A stretch of DNA of 32,816 bases from Desulfuromonas sp. (GTDB taxonomy: Bacteria > Desulfobacterota > Desulfuromonadia > Desulfuromonadales > Geopsychrobacteraceae): assembly GCA_002869695.1 (NCBI GenBank), contig PKUD01000213.1:1-32816 (forward strand). Direction: 5' to 3'. This document shows, piece after piece, positions 25,477 through 31,947 of the stretch (positions are counted from its first letter, which is position 1; each line of letters begins with the position of its first letter). Under the pieces are notes generated by a model, which saw only the letters and a list, made by a program, of their open reading frames with translations, was not told the DNA's origin and did not search any database. Position numbers and translations under genes: made by a program.

Positions 25477-25929
25477 TTATTCTTCATCCCCACCGAACTC
25501 AGGGGCAATACCGAAGAACTCATGCTGGGGAGTACTGAGAACGAGGGCTTTCAACGTTTCTTCGTTAGGCAATCCGGTAACCGTAAGCCCTTGATCCTTC
25601 TGAAAACTTTCGATTGCAGCCATTGTCTCGTCGCCGATACCGTCACATTCGCAATTACTGACGTAGTAGCCTCGATGATTCAGCAGGGCCTGCATCTCTC
25701 TCACCTGCTCAACACTGAGACGTCGCACCTGCATTTGGCTGTCCTGCGGGTGCATTTGGCTGTCCTGAGGGTGCATTTGAGCGACATGCCATTGTCGGAG
25801 TTGTTCACCGGACAGCGCCGCGACCTGCAGGGTCTCTTCTTGCGAGGGCTGTTCGGCTGCCAAGGCCTGACTGGTAAACAGCAGGCCACCTAAAAACACA
25901 AATACGAGTAACAGACCTAGGTGTCTCAT
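25477..25929 (-). CDS. Secreted protein with peptidoglycan-binding-1 domain
   Basis: A 150-residue product with an N-terminal signal peptide (MRHLGLLLVFVFLGG... ending near AALAAE-type cleavage around residue 25). The mature part has a linker, the duplicated HPQDSQM segment, and a C-terminal PG_binding_1 fold with VREMQALLNHRGYYVSNC, GIGDETMAAIESFQKDQGL and an acidic tail. The ATG at 25929 is chosen because AAAGGAG precedes it and the signal begins there. No lytic catalytic domain is present, so it is likely a small wall-associated or regulatory factor. It has a well-formed promoter about 140 bases upstream and a candidate leader ORF between. Confidence 0.78.
   Translation of the reverse strand: MRHLGLLLVFVFLGGLLFTSQALAAEQPSQEETLQVAALSGEQLRQWHVAQMHPQDSQMHPQDSQMQVRRLSVEQVREMQALLNHRGYYVSNCECDGIGDETMAAIESFQKDQGLTVTGLPNEETLKALVLSTPQHEFFGIAPEFGGDEE
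25730..25780. repeat. Tandem 21-base repeat within the peptidoglycan-binding gene
   Basis: Two units of TGCATTTGGCTGTCCTGCGGG-type sequence (25730-25750 and 25751-25771) differ at one base, with a partial third unit to 25780. In the protein they give a repeated HPQDSQM heptapeptide in the linker. In-frame copy-number change would alter linker length without breaking the frame. Confidence 0.9.
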
Positions 25930-25969
25930 GATGATTCTCCTTTGCGGAAAGGGGTCCACAAGGTCACCC

Positions 25970-26050
25970 TCAATCACCCTGGAGCGTCAAACCCACCTTG
26001 AGGCAGAAACACCAATAAAATAGATATTTTCTGGGGGGGCGCATAATCAT
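25970..26050 (-). CDS. Candidate 26-residue leader or small membrane ORF
   Basis: On the minus strand an ATG at 26050 follows AGGAGGGG by seven bases. The frame runs 26 codons to a TGA at 25970-25972. The peptide starts MIMRPPRKYLFYWCFC and then becomes moderately hydrophobic (KVGLTLQGD at the end). It lies between a good promoter and the peptidoglycan-binding gene, so it would be a leader ORF on that mRNA. It could be a real small protein, a translated leader, or chance. Confidence 0.35.
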   Translation of the reverse strand: MIMRPPRKYLFYWCFCLKVGLTLQGD

Positions 26051-26073
26051 GACACGTCCCCTCCTATACTTTA

Positions 26074-26101
26074 CTTATAGCACTTGAAGACGGGTTGTCA
26101 A
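26074..26101 (-). promoter_or_regulatory. Sigma-70-type promoter with extended -10
   Basis: On the minus strand TTGACA (revcomp of 26096-26101) and TATAAG (revcomp of 26074-26079) are 16 bases apart, with TG one base before the -10. Transcription would start near 26067 and give a leader of about 138 bases to the peptidoglycan-binding gene, including the candidate leader ORF. An inverted repeat CTATAA/TTATAG (26114-26134) lies just upstream of the -35 and is a candidate activator or repressor site. Confidence 0.7.
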
Positions 26102-26249
26102 AGTACAAAACCACTATAAAACGGATAGTTATAGAGGTTCGATCAGAATCGGAAGGATATCAGGAACTTTCGTTCGAACGGTCTCTCAGCTTGAGCCATG
26201 CGCTGTCTTTGAGGATCCGAGGAGGGCTCTAAAATTACGACGATAGATA

Positions 26250-26277
26250 CCGGCCAGATCAATTTTCAAATGGCCGG
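26250..26277. repeat. GC-rich hairpin sharing an 11-base core with 1767-1777
   Basis: CCGGCCA (26250-26256) pairs with TGGCCGG (26271-26277) over a 14-base loop. The right arm and following bases, GGCCGGCTTGT at 26272-26282, are identical to 1767-1777 next to the RAYT gene. It may be a REP-like element or just a weak folA terminator. Confidence 0.3.
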
Positions 26278-26364
26278 CTTGTGGCTCTGATCTGCCTCCG
26301 GTTCCGAGATCAAAGGAGTGCGTCAGGAGGTTAACCAGTCTCTTCTTGGACGAACTTTTGAGCG

Positions 26365-26835
26365 CTAGATTCTCTGCAGGACACTGAACCGGTACGGTTC
26401 GCCATCCGCAACCTGCTCATCCTCTATGCTCAGAAAGTGCTCGGGTATTTCCGGAAAAAACCTGTCTCCGGCGACCTCCCGGCGCAATTCGCTCAAGTAG
26501 ATCCGTTGCGCAAGCGGCAGTGCCTCTCGATAAAGTTGCTCTCCCCCACAGATAAACACCTCATCGTAATCCCATACCTCTTTCAGTGCCGCGTCCAGGC
26601 TGTTCAGCACAAGAGCTTCCGGTATCCGGTAATCAGATTTCCGGCTGAGGACGATGGTCTTACGCCCCGGCAGGACCCGGCCGATCGATTCGAAGGTTTT
26701 ACGCCCCATGATCAGCGGACAGCCCATGGTGATCCGCTTGAAACGGGCCAGGTCCCCCGGCAGGTGCCAGGGCAGCTGGCCCGCTTTGCCGATGGTTCGA
26801 TTGGCGGCCATGGCGACGATCAGTGAAAGACGCAT
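26365..26835 (-). CDS. folA: Dihydrofolate reductase
   Basis: Reduces dihydrofolate to tetrahydrofolate with NADPH. The 156-residue product has the usual size and motifs: SLIVAMAANRTIGKAGQLPWHLPGDL, with the substrate-binding acidic residue after PWHLPGD, then MGRKTFESIGR, LPGRKTIVLSR and VFICGGEQLYREAL. Two adjacent ATG codons exist; GAGGGA is seven bases from the second (26835), which is preferred, with 26838 as the alternative. No thyA is adjacent. The upstream neighbour is the pyridoxamine-oxidase-fold gene, 30 bases away on the same strand. Confidence 0.95.
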   Translation of the reverse strand: MRLSLIVAMAANRTIGKAGQLPWHLPGDLARFKRITMGCPLIMGRKTFESIGRVLPGRKTIVLSRKSDYRIPEALVLNSLDAALKEVWDYDEVFICGGEQLYREALPLAQRIYLSELRREVAGDRFFPEIPEHFLSIEDEQVADGEPYRFSVLQRI

Positions 26836-26865
26836 CATTTGTTCCCTCTTTTGGGGTCCGCCGAA

Positions 26866-27327
26866 TCAGACATTTCCCGCTTTCCCGGTCATGCTTTCGA
26901 CATTCAGCTTGAAGATCAAGGTCCGCGCAACCATCTCATCCGGGTAAAAGAATTCCCCTTCAGCGTACTGGCCCATGATCCGATCTAAAGCTGCCCGCTT
27001 TTCAGCGACATTTTCGACAACAACGATGTGGCCATGGCCGGTAACGCTCCGATAGCGGACACTCCACTCGCAACCCTGGTCACCACCATCGACGTCACCA
27101 AGATCGATACTGATGTCAAATCCAGCCTGAGGGTTCTGTTTGATCAGATTGATCTTATGACCATCGCGGGCCGCATGGAAATAGAGGGTCCGATCGCGGT
27201 AGCCGAAGCTCATCGGCACGATATAGGGCGCGGGCAGATCGTGCAGGGCCAGCCGACAGACCCGGGCCTGGCCGATAATCTCCTCGATCAGGGCCAAGTC
27301 ATCTATCCTGCGATCTTTTCTCCGCAT
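26866..27327 (-). CDS. Pyridoxamine 5'-phosphate oxidase-fold flavoprotein
   Basis: A 153-residue flavin-binding split-barrel protein, of the broad pyridoxamine-phosphate-oxidase-like family (NimA-like group) that mostly uses FMN or F420. Conserved features are LALHDLPAPYIVPMSFGYRDRTLYFHAARDGHKINLIKQNP-type core, here split as VCRLALHDLPAPYIVPMSF, LYFHAARDGHKI and VTGHGHIVVV. Real PdxH sequence motifs are absent. The ATG at 27327 is taken because AAGGAG lies seven bases upstream. It begins 11 bases after the DUF2905 gene on the same strand. Substrate unknown; nitroimidazole-type reduction is one family possibility. Confidence 0.84.
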   Translation of the reverse strand: MRRKDRRIDDLALIEEIIGQARVCRLALHDLPAPYIVPMSFGYRDRTLYFHAARDGHKINLIKQNPQAGFDISIDLGDVDGGDQGCEWSVRYRSVTGHGHIVVVENVAEKRAALDRIMGQYAEGEFFYPDEMVARTLIFKLNVESMTGKAGNV

Positions 27328-27338
27328 AAATGCTCCTT

Positions 27339-27539
27339 CTACTTTCTCAACAGCCACATAATCAGAGAGATCAACCCGCTGACCAGCAACATACTGGTGA
27401 TAGGAAAAAACAGCTTGAACCCGGGCTTATCAATAACAATATCGCCCGGTAGTCGGCCCAGGGGGAGCTTGCTCAGCCAGGGCCAGCCCAGTCCGACAGC
27501 AACGACCATCAGGCCTATCAGTATAAGGCTTTTCTGCAT
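27339..27539 (-). CDS. DUF2905 small membrane protein
   Basis: A 66-residue protein of the DUF2905 family with two hydrophobic helices, at about residues 4-20 and 45-63. The family core LPLGRLPGDIVIDKPGFKLFFPI lies between them. AAAGGGTGG stands upstream of the ATG. The function of the family is unknown. It is the first gene of the leftward trio that continues into the flavoprotein and folA. Confidence 0.88.
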   Translation of the reverse strand: MQKSLILIGLMVVAVGLGWPWLSKLPLGRLPGDIVIDKPGFKLFFPITSMLLVSGLISLIMWLLRK

Positions 27540-27637
27540 CGCTTAAACCACCCTTTCTGGCAAATTTTCGCGCAGCACAATATACCCCTCCCGGAATCTC
27601 AGAACAAGCATCCTGATAAACGATTTTTCTCTGCTAA

Positions 27638-27651
27638 ACTGTCATGACAGT
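27638..27651. promoter_or_regulatory. Perfect 14-base palindrome upstream of the 27681 gene
   Basis: ACTGTCATGACAGT is its own reverse complement and lies 30 bases before the ATG at 27681 in a short divergent intergenic region (27540-27680). Position and symmetry suggest an operator for a dimeric regulator controlling the unknown gene, the DUF2905 gene, or both. The cognate protein is not evident. Confidence 0.4.
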
Positions 27652-27680
27652 GCGATTTCCGTCGATAGGAAGGTGCCGTG

Positions 27681-28061
27681 ATGAGCAAAGACAATGTTCT
27701 CAATGTCCTGGAACAATCGGAAGAGAAGAACGAGCGGTTTTTCCAGGCCTGGAAGCGGGGTGTCGACTTTCTCGGTGAACACCTGTTCGGGCCCAAAACT
27801 ACTGGCGCCGCACTCTCCAAAGAGGACCTGACACCACTGAAGGGACCGATTCAGATCGAATTCGAGCAGGAAAGCTGCGGAGAAGAACAGTTCCTGGCAG
27901 CAATGGTCAGTTTTTATGATCCGGCGTGGGGAGAGGAGCTCGCCCTGCTGATCGACTGCGACAAATCTCTTGCCGGCCTGACCTATAATCTGGATCATGA
28001 GCGGATCGAAATCCTCTGTGAATTGCTACGGAACTATCAGGGCTGGCAAACAACTCCATGA
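27681..28061 (+). CDS. Conserved-looking cytoplasmic protein of unknown function
   Basis: A 126-residue soluble protein I do not recognise. The N-terminal third is helical and charged (VLEQSEEKNERFFQAWKRG), and the rest is mixed and acidic, with two Cys (ESCGEEQ and LLIDCDK) but no known motif or membrane segment. The ATG at 27681 follows AGGAAGG; a GTG immediately before it is less likely. A 14-base palindrome lies 30 bases upstream. Its TGA overlaps the ATG of the hydrolase gene by four bases, so the two are co-translated. Confidence 0.72.
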   Translation: MSKDNVLNVLEQSEEKNERFFQAWKRGVDFLGEHLFGPKTTGAALSKEDLTPLKGPIQIEFEQESCGEEQFLAAMVSFYDPAWGEELALLIDCDKSLAGLTYNLDHERIEILCELLRNYQGWQTTP

Positions 28062-28897
28062 TTGCGGCTCCTCGGCGAACAGTTCTCCTGCTTTTCTCCA
28101 TCAGCTTTCTGTTCATTTTACCAACCCGGGGCAACACAATGCTGGAAGAGACGTTTCTATACTTTCCGGAAAAAAATCTTTACGCCAACCCAGCCACCCT
28201 GGACCTGGCTTACCGCGATGTCCACTTTCCCGCCGATGACGGAACGACCCTGCATGGCTGGTATCTTCCGGGCGATCCGAACAAGCCCCTGCTGCTGTTC
28301 TTTCACGGCAATGCCGGAAACATTTCTCATCGGCTCGACAATCTAAAACATCTCCGTGAGTTGGGACTTTCCACCTTTATCTTCGACTATCGCGGCTACG
28401 GCAACAGCCTGGGAACAGTCAGTGAGCAGGGAACATACAGCGATGCGCGGGGAGCTCTGCACTATCTGCTCAAGCAAGGATGGAGCGCAAAGCGGATGAT
28501 CTATTTCGGCCGCTCGCTAGGGGCAGCGGTCGCCCTGCAAATGGCTTTGGAAAATCCGCCCGCAGCCCTGGTTATGGAATCGCCGTTTACCTCGGTATCC
28601 GCCATGGGCCGTCATCACTATCCGCTGCTCTCGCTGGTGGCAGGATGGCTGGTGCAGGCGCGCTATGAAAACCTGCTGAAGATTGCTGATCTGAAGGCCC
28701 CCCTGCTGATTTTTCAAGGGGAACGAGACATCATCGTGCCGCCAAGCATGGCCCGGCAACTCTACCGGAAAGCCCCGCAACCGAAACAGTTGATCATATT
28801 GCCAGGTGCCGGCCATAACGACACCTATGACACCGGCGGCGATGCCTACTGGGGAAAATGGCAGGAATTGATTAACGGTCTTGTCACAAAGAATTGA
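28058..28897 (+). CDS. Exported or membrane-anchored alpha/beta hydrolase (YfhR-like)
   Basis: A 279-residue serine hydrolase, family COG1073. An N-terminal hydrophobic stretch (about 9-22) indicates export or membrane anchoring. The fold is complete: FFHGNAGN for the oxyanion region, nucleophile elbow GRSLGAAVALQ, Asp in GERDIIVP and His in GAGHNDTYD. The ATG overlaps the preceding stop by four bases (ATGA). The substrate is unknown; relatives include YfhR and bacterial ABHD13-like proteins. No terminator follows before the DUF47 gene, 80 bases away. Confidence 0.88.
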   Translation: MIAAPRRTVLLLFSISFLFILPTRGNTMLEETFLYFPEKNLYANPATLDLAYRDVHFPADDGTTLHGWYLPGDPNKPLLLFFHGNAGNISHRLDNLKHLRELGLSTFIFDYRGYGNSLGTVSEQGTYSDARGALHYLLKQGWSAKRMIYFGRSLGAAVALQMALENPPAALVMESPFTSVSAMGRHHYPLLSLVAGWLVQARYENLLKIADLKAPLLIFQGERDIIVPPSMARQLYRKAPQPKQLIILPGAGHNDTYDTGGDAYWGKWQELINGLVTKN

Positions 28898-28977
28898 ATG
28901 GATCGATTGAATGCTGCCATGGTCTATAGCCGACAGACTGCTTTATTCTTTCGCCCATCTCCACCAAGAGGATTTCT

Positions 28978-29631
28978 ATGAGCATTGCCAGCATTTTTAA
29001 AACCAGGACGGGAATCGAAAAGGAAATAGACAGTTTTCTCAACCTTGCCAGCGAGTCGGGGCTTATCTTCATCCAGGGAATGAATGCTTTCCTGAACAAC
29101 CAGCTGGATTATTTTGATGAACACCTCACCCACATCATTGAAACGGAAAAAGAGGCGGACACGCTTCGTCGTTCCATCGAGGATCTTCTCTACAGAAAAA
29201 CCCTGATCCCAGAGTCGAGAGGGGACGTATTGAAACTCATTGAAACGATGGATGCGCTATTGGGCAAATTCAAAGGGGTCATGTTCCGTATCGAGATAGA
29301 AAGACCCACGATAGATCGCCGGTTTCATGATGATCTGAAAGCCCTTAACAACTGTGCAGTGCAAGCCGTCGAAGCCATGATTCTGGCGTTACGGGCGTAC
29401 TTCAAGGACATTGCCCAGGTTGCTGACCATATGCATAAGGTTGTTTTCTGGGAAACTGAGGCCGACAAAGCTTCGACCCGGATGCAAAAAAAAGTATTTG
29501 GTGACCAGAATCTAGGCCTGGACATGAAGATACAGCTGCGTGATCTCGTTAAACATATCGATGGAATCGCAGATCAAGCCGAAGACATGGCAGACAGCCT
29601 TGCGATTTACGTCATTAAACGATCCCTCTAG
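28978..29631 (+). CDS. PhoU-like DUF47 protein, partner of the Pit transporter
   Basis: A 217-residue all-helical protein of the DUF47/TIGR00153 family, related to PhoU and usually encoded beside Pit-type phosphate permeases, which it is thought to regulate. Charged helices alternate through the whole length, with the ending HIDGIADQAEDMADSLAIYVIKRSL typical of the family. The second-half E-T-E-A-D-K segment fits the PhoU metal-binding ExxxD pattern. AAGAGGA precedes the ATG. The pit gene begins nine bases after its stop. Confidence 0.92.
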   Translation: MSIASIFKTRTGIEKEIDSFLNLASESGLIFIQGMNAFLNNQLDYFDEHLTHIIETEKEADTLRRSIEDLLYRKTLIPESRGDVLKLIETMDALLGKFKGVMFRIEIERPTIDRRFHDDLKALNNCAVQAVEAMILALRAYFKDIAQVADHMHKVVFWETEADKASTRMQKKVFGDQNLGLDMKIQLRDLVKHIDGIADQAEDMADSLAIYVIKRSL

Positions 29632-29639
29632 TCGCTGTT

Positions 29640-30689
29640 ATGTTTTTATTTTTTCTTACGAGTGGCCTGTTCCTCGGCTGGTCCCTGGGAGCAAACGACG
29701 CCTCAAATGTTTTCGGCACCGCCGTTGGCTCGCGGATGCTCAGGTTCCGCACGGCAGCCACCCTCTGTTGCATCTTTGTTATTTTGGGGGCAGTCTTCAG
29801 CGGAGCCGGAACAACCCAGACGCTGGGGAAGTTGGGGGCTGTCAATGCAGTTGCCGGGGCGTTCGTTGTCGCTTTCGCTGCGGCCTTGAGTGTTTACCTG
29901 ATGACTCTGGCCCGTTATCCGGTTTCGACCTCCCAGGCTATTGTCGGCGCAATCATCGGATGGAACCTGTTCTCCGGGTCCCCGACCGACAGCGATGCTC
30001 TGTTAAAAATTGTCCTGACCTGGATAGCATGCCCGTTGCTGTCGGGAATCATTGCGGTCCTGTCGTACAAGGTTGTCTCCTTCTTCATCCTTAAGCTTAA
30101 AGTCCACATGTTCAGGTTGGATGAAATGACCCGCTACGGGCTTCTGCTGATGGGCATTTTCGGCTCGTTTGCACTGGGCGCAAACAATATTGCCAATGTG
30201 GTCGGGGTCTTTCTCCCGGTCTCTCCGTTTGAAGATATTATCCTGTGGGGCCGGCTGCAGCTATCGGCGGCACAGCAGCTTTTCTTCCTCGGGAGTATTG
30301 CAATATCTGTCGGGGTCGTGACCTATTCCAAGCGGGTGATGGGGACAGTCGGAAGCGGAATTTTCCGACTTTCACCGGTCATGGCGTTTATTGCGGTATG
30401 GGCTCACTCTGTCGTACTGTTTCTCTTTGCATCGCAACGGCTGGAGCAGCTCCTGGTGAACCTAGACCTGCCGCCACTGCCGCTCGTTCCTGTGTCCAGC
30501 TCACAGGCAATCGTGGGCGCAGTGGTCGGGATGGGGTTGCTGAAAGGGAGACATAATATCCGCTGGAGAACCGTGGCCGCCATCGCCGGAAGCTGGGTGA
30601 CCACACCCATCTTTGCCTGCCTGATCAGTTTTTTCTTTCTTTTTATCCTACAAAACGTTTTTCAACAAACCGTCTACACGGCGCAATAG
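29640..30689 (+). CDS. pit: Low-affinity inorganic phosphate transporter (PiT family)
   Basis: A 349-residue inner-membrane permease of the PiT/PHO-4 family that co-transports phosphate with cations. It has about ten hydrophobic segments and the two duplicated PiT signatures: GANDASNVFGTAVGSR with PVSTSQAIVGAIIGW in the first half, GANNIANVVGVFLP with PVSSSQAIVGAVVGMG in the second. The start has no strong ribosome binding site, and it lies nine bases after the DUF47 stop, so coupling with that gene is likely. No clear terminator follows before the convergent PLP-enzyme gene. Confidence 0.94.
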   Translation: MFLFFLTSGLFLGWSLGANDASNVFGTAVGSRMLRFRTAATLCCIFVILGAVFSGAGTTQTLGKLGAVNAVAGAFVVAFAAALSVYLMTLARYPVSTSQAIVGAIIGWNLFSGSPTDSDALLKIVLTWIACPLLSGIIAVLSYKVVSFFILKLKVHMFRLDEMTRYGLLLMGIFGSFALGANNIANVVGVFLPVSPFEDIILWGRLQLSAAQQLFFLGSIAISVGVVTYSKRVMGTVGSGIFRLSPVMAFIAVWAHSVVLFLFASQRLEQLLVNLDLPPLPLVPVSSSQAIVGAVVGMGLLKGRHNIRWRTVAAIAGSWVTTPIFACLISFFFLFILQNVFQQTVYTAQ

Positions 30690-30756
30690 TCAACCTCAAA
30701 CAACTGCTCGCGCTGGAATTTCAGCCGCTGCCCTTCTCGGGGGAGCTCAATACCAC

Positions 30757-31947
30757 TCAACTGTTCAGCAGGTTGCGCAGTTCATCGAGAAACACAGCGA
30801 GCTCTGTTTCCGTGTTGTAATAGTGCAGTGAAGCACGGACCAGCTCGGGAAGATGCTGCTGTTCGCAAAGCCTCGGATTGGCTGAAAAAGGGACGAGTGA
30901 AAGGTTGATCCGCCTGGCGGCCAACTGCTCCTGGGTTTCTGCCGCACTCAACTGTTCCGTAGAGAACGTCACAATTCCGCACTTTTCAATACCGCGGTCC
31001 CAGACTTCCACCCCGGCTATTCCCGCCAGCTCTGCGCGCAATGAAGCGGCCAGCGACTTGACCCGTTCCGCTATCATGCCCAGACCCCAGGAAAGGGCAT
31101 AATCGATGGCGATCCCGAGGGCAACCTGGCCAGCACAATTCCGCTCCCAGCTCTCGAAGCGCCTGGCGTCTGAGCGCACGCGGTAACGGTCTGAAGAGAG
31201 CAGGATGGCGGCATGGTGGTTGAGAAGCGGCGGCTCAAGCTTATCGCAAAGGGTGTTCCGCACGTAGAGTAATCCTGTGCCACGCGGCCCACGCAAAAAC
31301 TTCCGCCCGGTGCCGCAGAGGATATCGCAGCCGAGCAGATTGACATCGCACGGCAGTTGGCCGAGGGACTGGCAGGCGTCGAGCAGAAACGGGATCCCGG
31401 CGGAGTTGGCGACCTTGCCGACCGCGACCGCCGGGTTGACCAATCCCCCGCCGGAGGGGACATGGGTCAGTGCGATCAGCTTGACCCGGCTGTCGATCAG
31501 GCCCTGCAGCGCAGCAACGTCAACCTGGCCGTGCTGGTCTTCCGGCACGAAAACGATCTCGACCCCTCGATGCCTGGCCTGATGCAACATGGCAACCAGG
31601 TTGCTGCCATACTCGGCACTGCTGGTCAGAATCCGGTCTCCAGGCTGAAAGTTGAACGCGTAGAAGGCCATCGCCCAGCCACGCGTGGCACTGTCGACAA
31701 AGGCGATCTCCTCCTCACTGCAACTCAACATCCGGGCCGCCGCGGAGTAAAAATTCTCCAACGCCGCGGCCTGCTTTTCCATGACTTCGTAGCCCCCCTC
31801 CAGTTCCTCCCGGTTCAGATAGTCATGCAGGGCATCGCAGACGGGTACCGGCATCAGCGAGGCTCCGGCATTATTGAAGTGGATGAGATCGCTGCAGCCA
31901 CGGGTCTCGCCCCTGGCACGCTCGACATCGAAGCGAACCGCGCTCAT
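30757..31947 (-). CDS. Class V aminotransferase-fold PLP enzyme, candidate ovothiol sulfoxide lyase (OvoB/EgtE-like role)
   Basis: A 396-residue PLP enzyme of the aminotransferase class V superfamily, which includes cysteine desulfurases, kynureninase and the ergothioneine C-S lyase EgtE. Visible features are FNNAGAS at residues 24-30, VDSATRGWAMAF, the PLP-pyridine Asp190 followed by ACQSLGQ, and the likely Schiff-base Lys216 in GTGRKFLRGPRGTGLLYV. Its ATG overlaps the ovoA stop by four bases. In ovothiol synthesis OvoA makes a histidyl-cysteine sulfoxide that a PLP lyase cleaves to the mercaptohistidine. The tight coupling makes this the likely lyase. Activity and substrate are inferred; a generic desulfurase is the main alternative. 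Confidence 0.8.
   Translation of the reverse strand: MSAVRFDVERARGETRGCSDLIHFNNAGASLMPVPVCDALHDYLNREELEGGYEVMEKQAAALENFYSAAARMLSCSEEEIAFVDSATRGWAMAFYAFNFQPGDRILTSSAEYGSNLVAMLHQARHRGVEIVFVPEDQHGQVDVAALQGLIDSRVKLIALTHVPSGGGLVNPAVAVGKVANSAGIPFLLDACQSLGQLPCDVNLLGCDILCGTGRKFLRGPRGTGLLYVRNTLCDKLEPPLLNHHAAILLSSDRYRVRSDARRFESWERNCAGQVALGIAIDYALSWGLGMIAERVKSLAASLRAELAGIAGVEVWDRGIEKCGIVTFSTEQLSAAETQEQLAARRINLSLVPFSANPRLCEQQHLPELVRASLHYYNTETELAVFLDELRNLLNS

Larger units (their letters stand above)
25978..26364. other. 387-base intergenic interval
   Basis: Between the peptidoglycan-binding gene and folA I see the leader ORF and promoter listed here, an inverted repeat CTATAA/TTATAG (26114-26134) upstream of the -35, the perfect palindrome CGTTCGAACG (26171-26180), and a GC-rich hairpin CCGGCCA/TGGCCGG (26250-26277). 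The hairpin is downstream of folA on the minus strand but lacks a T tract. Nothing else is evident. Confidence 0.6.
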
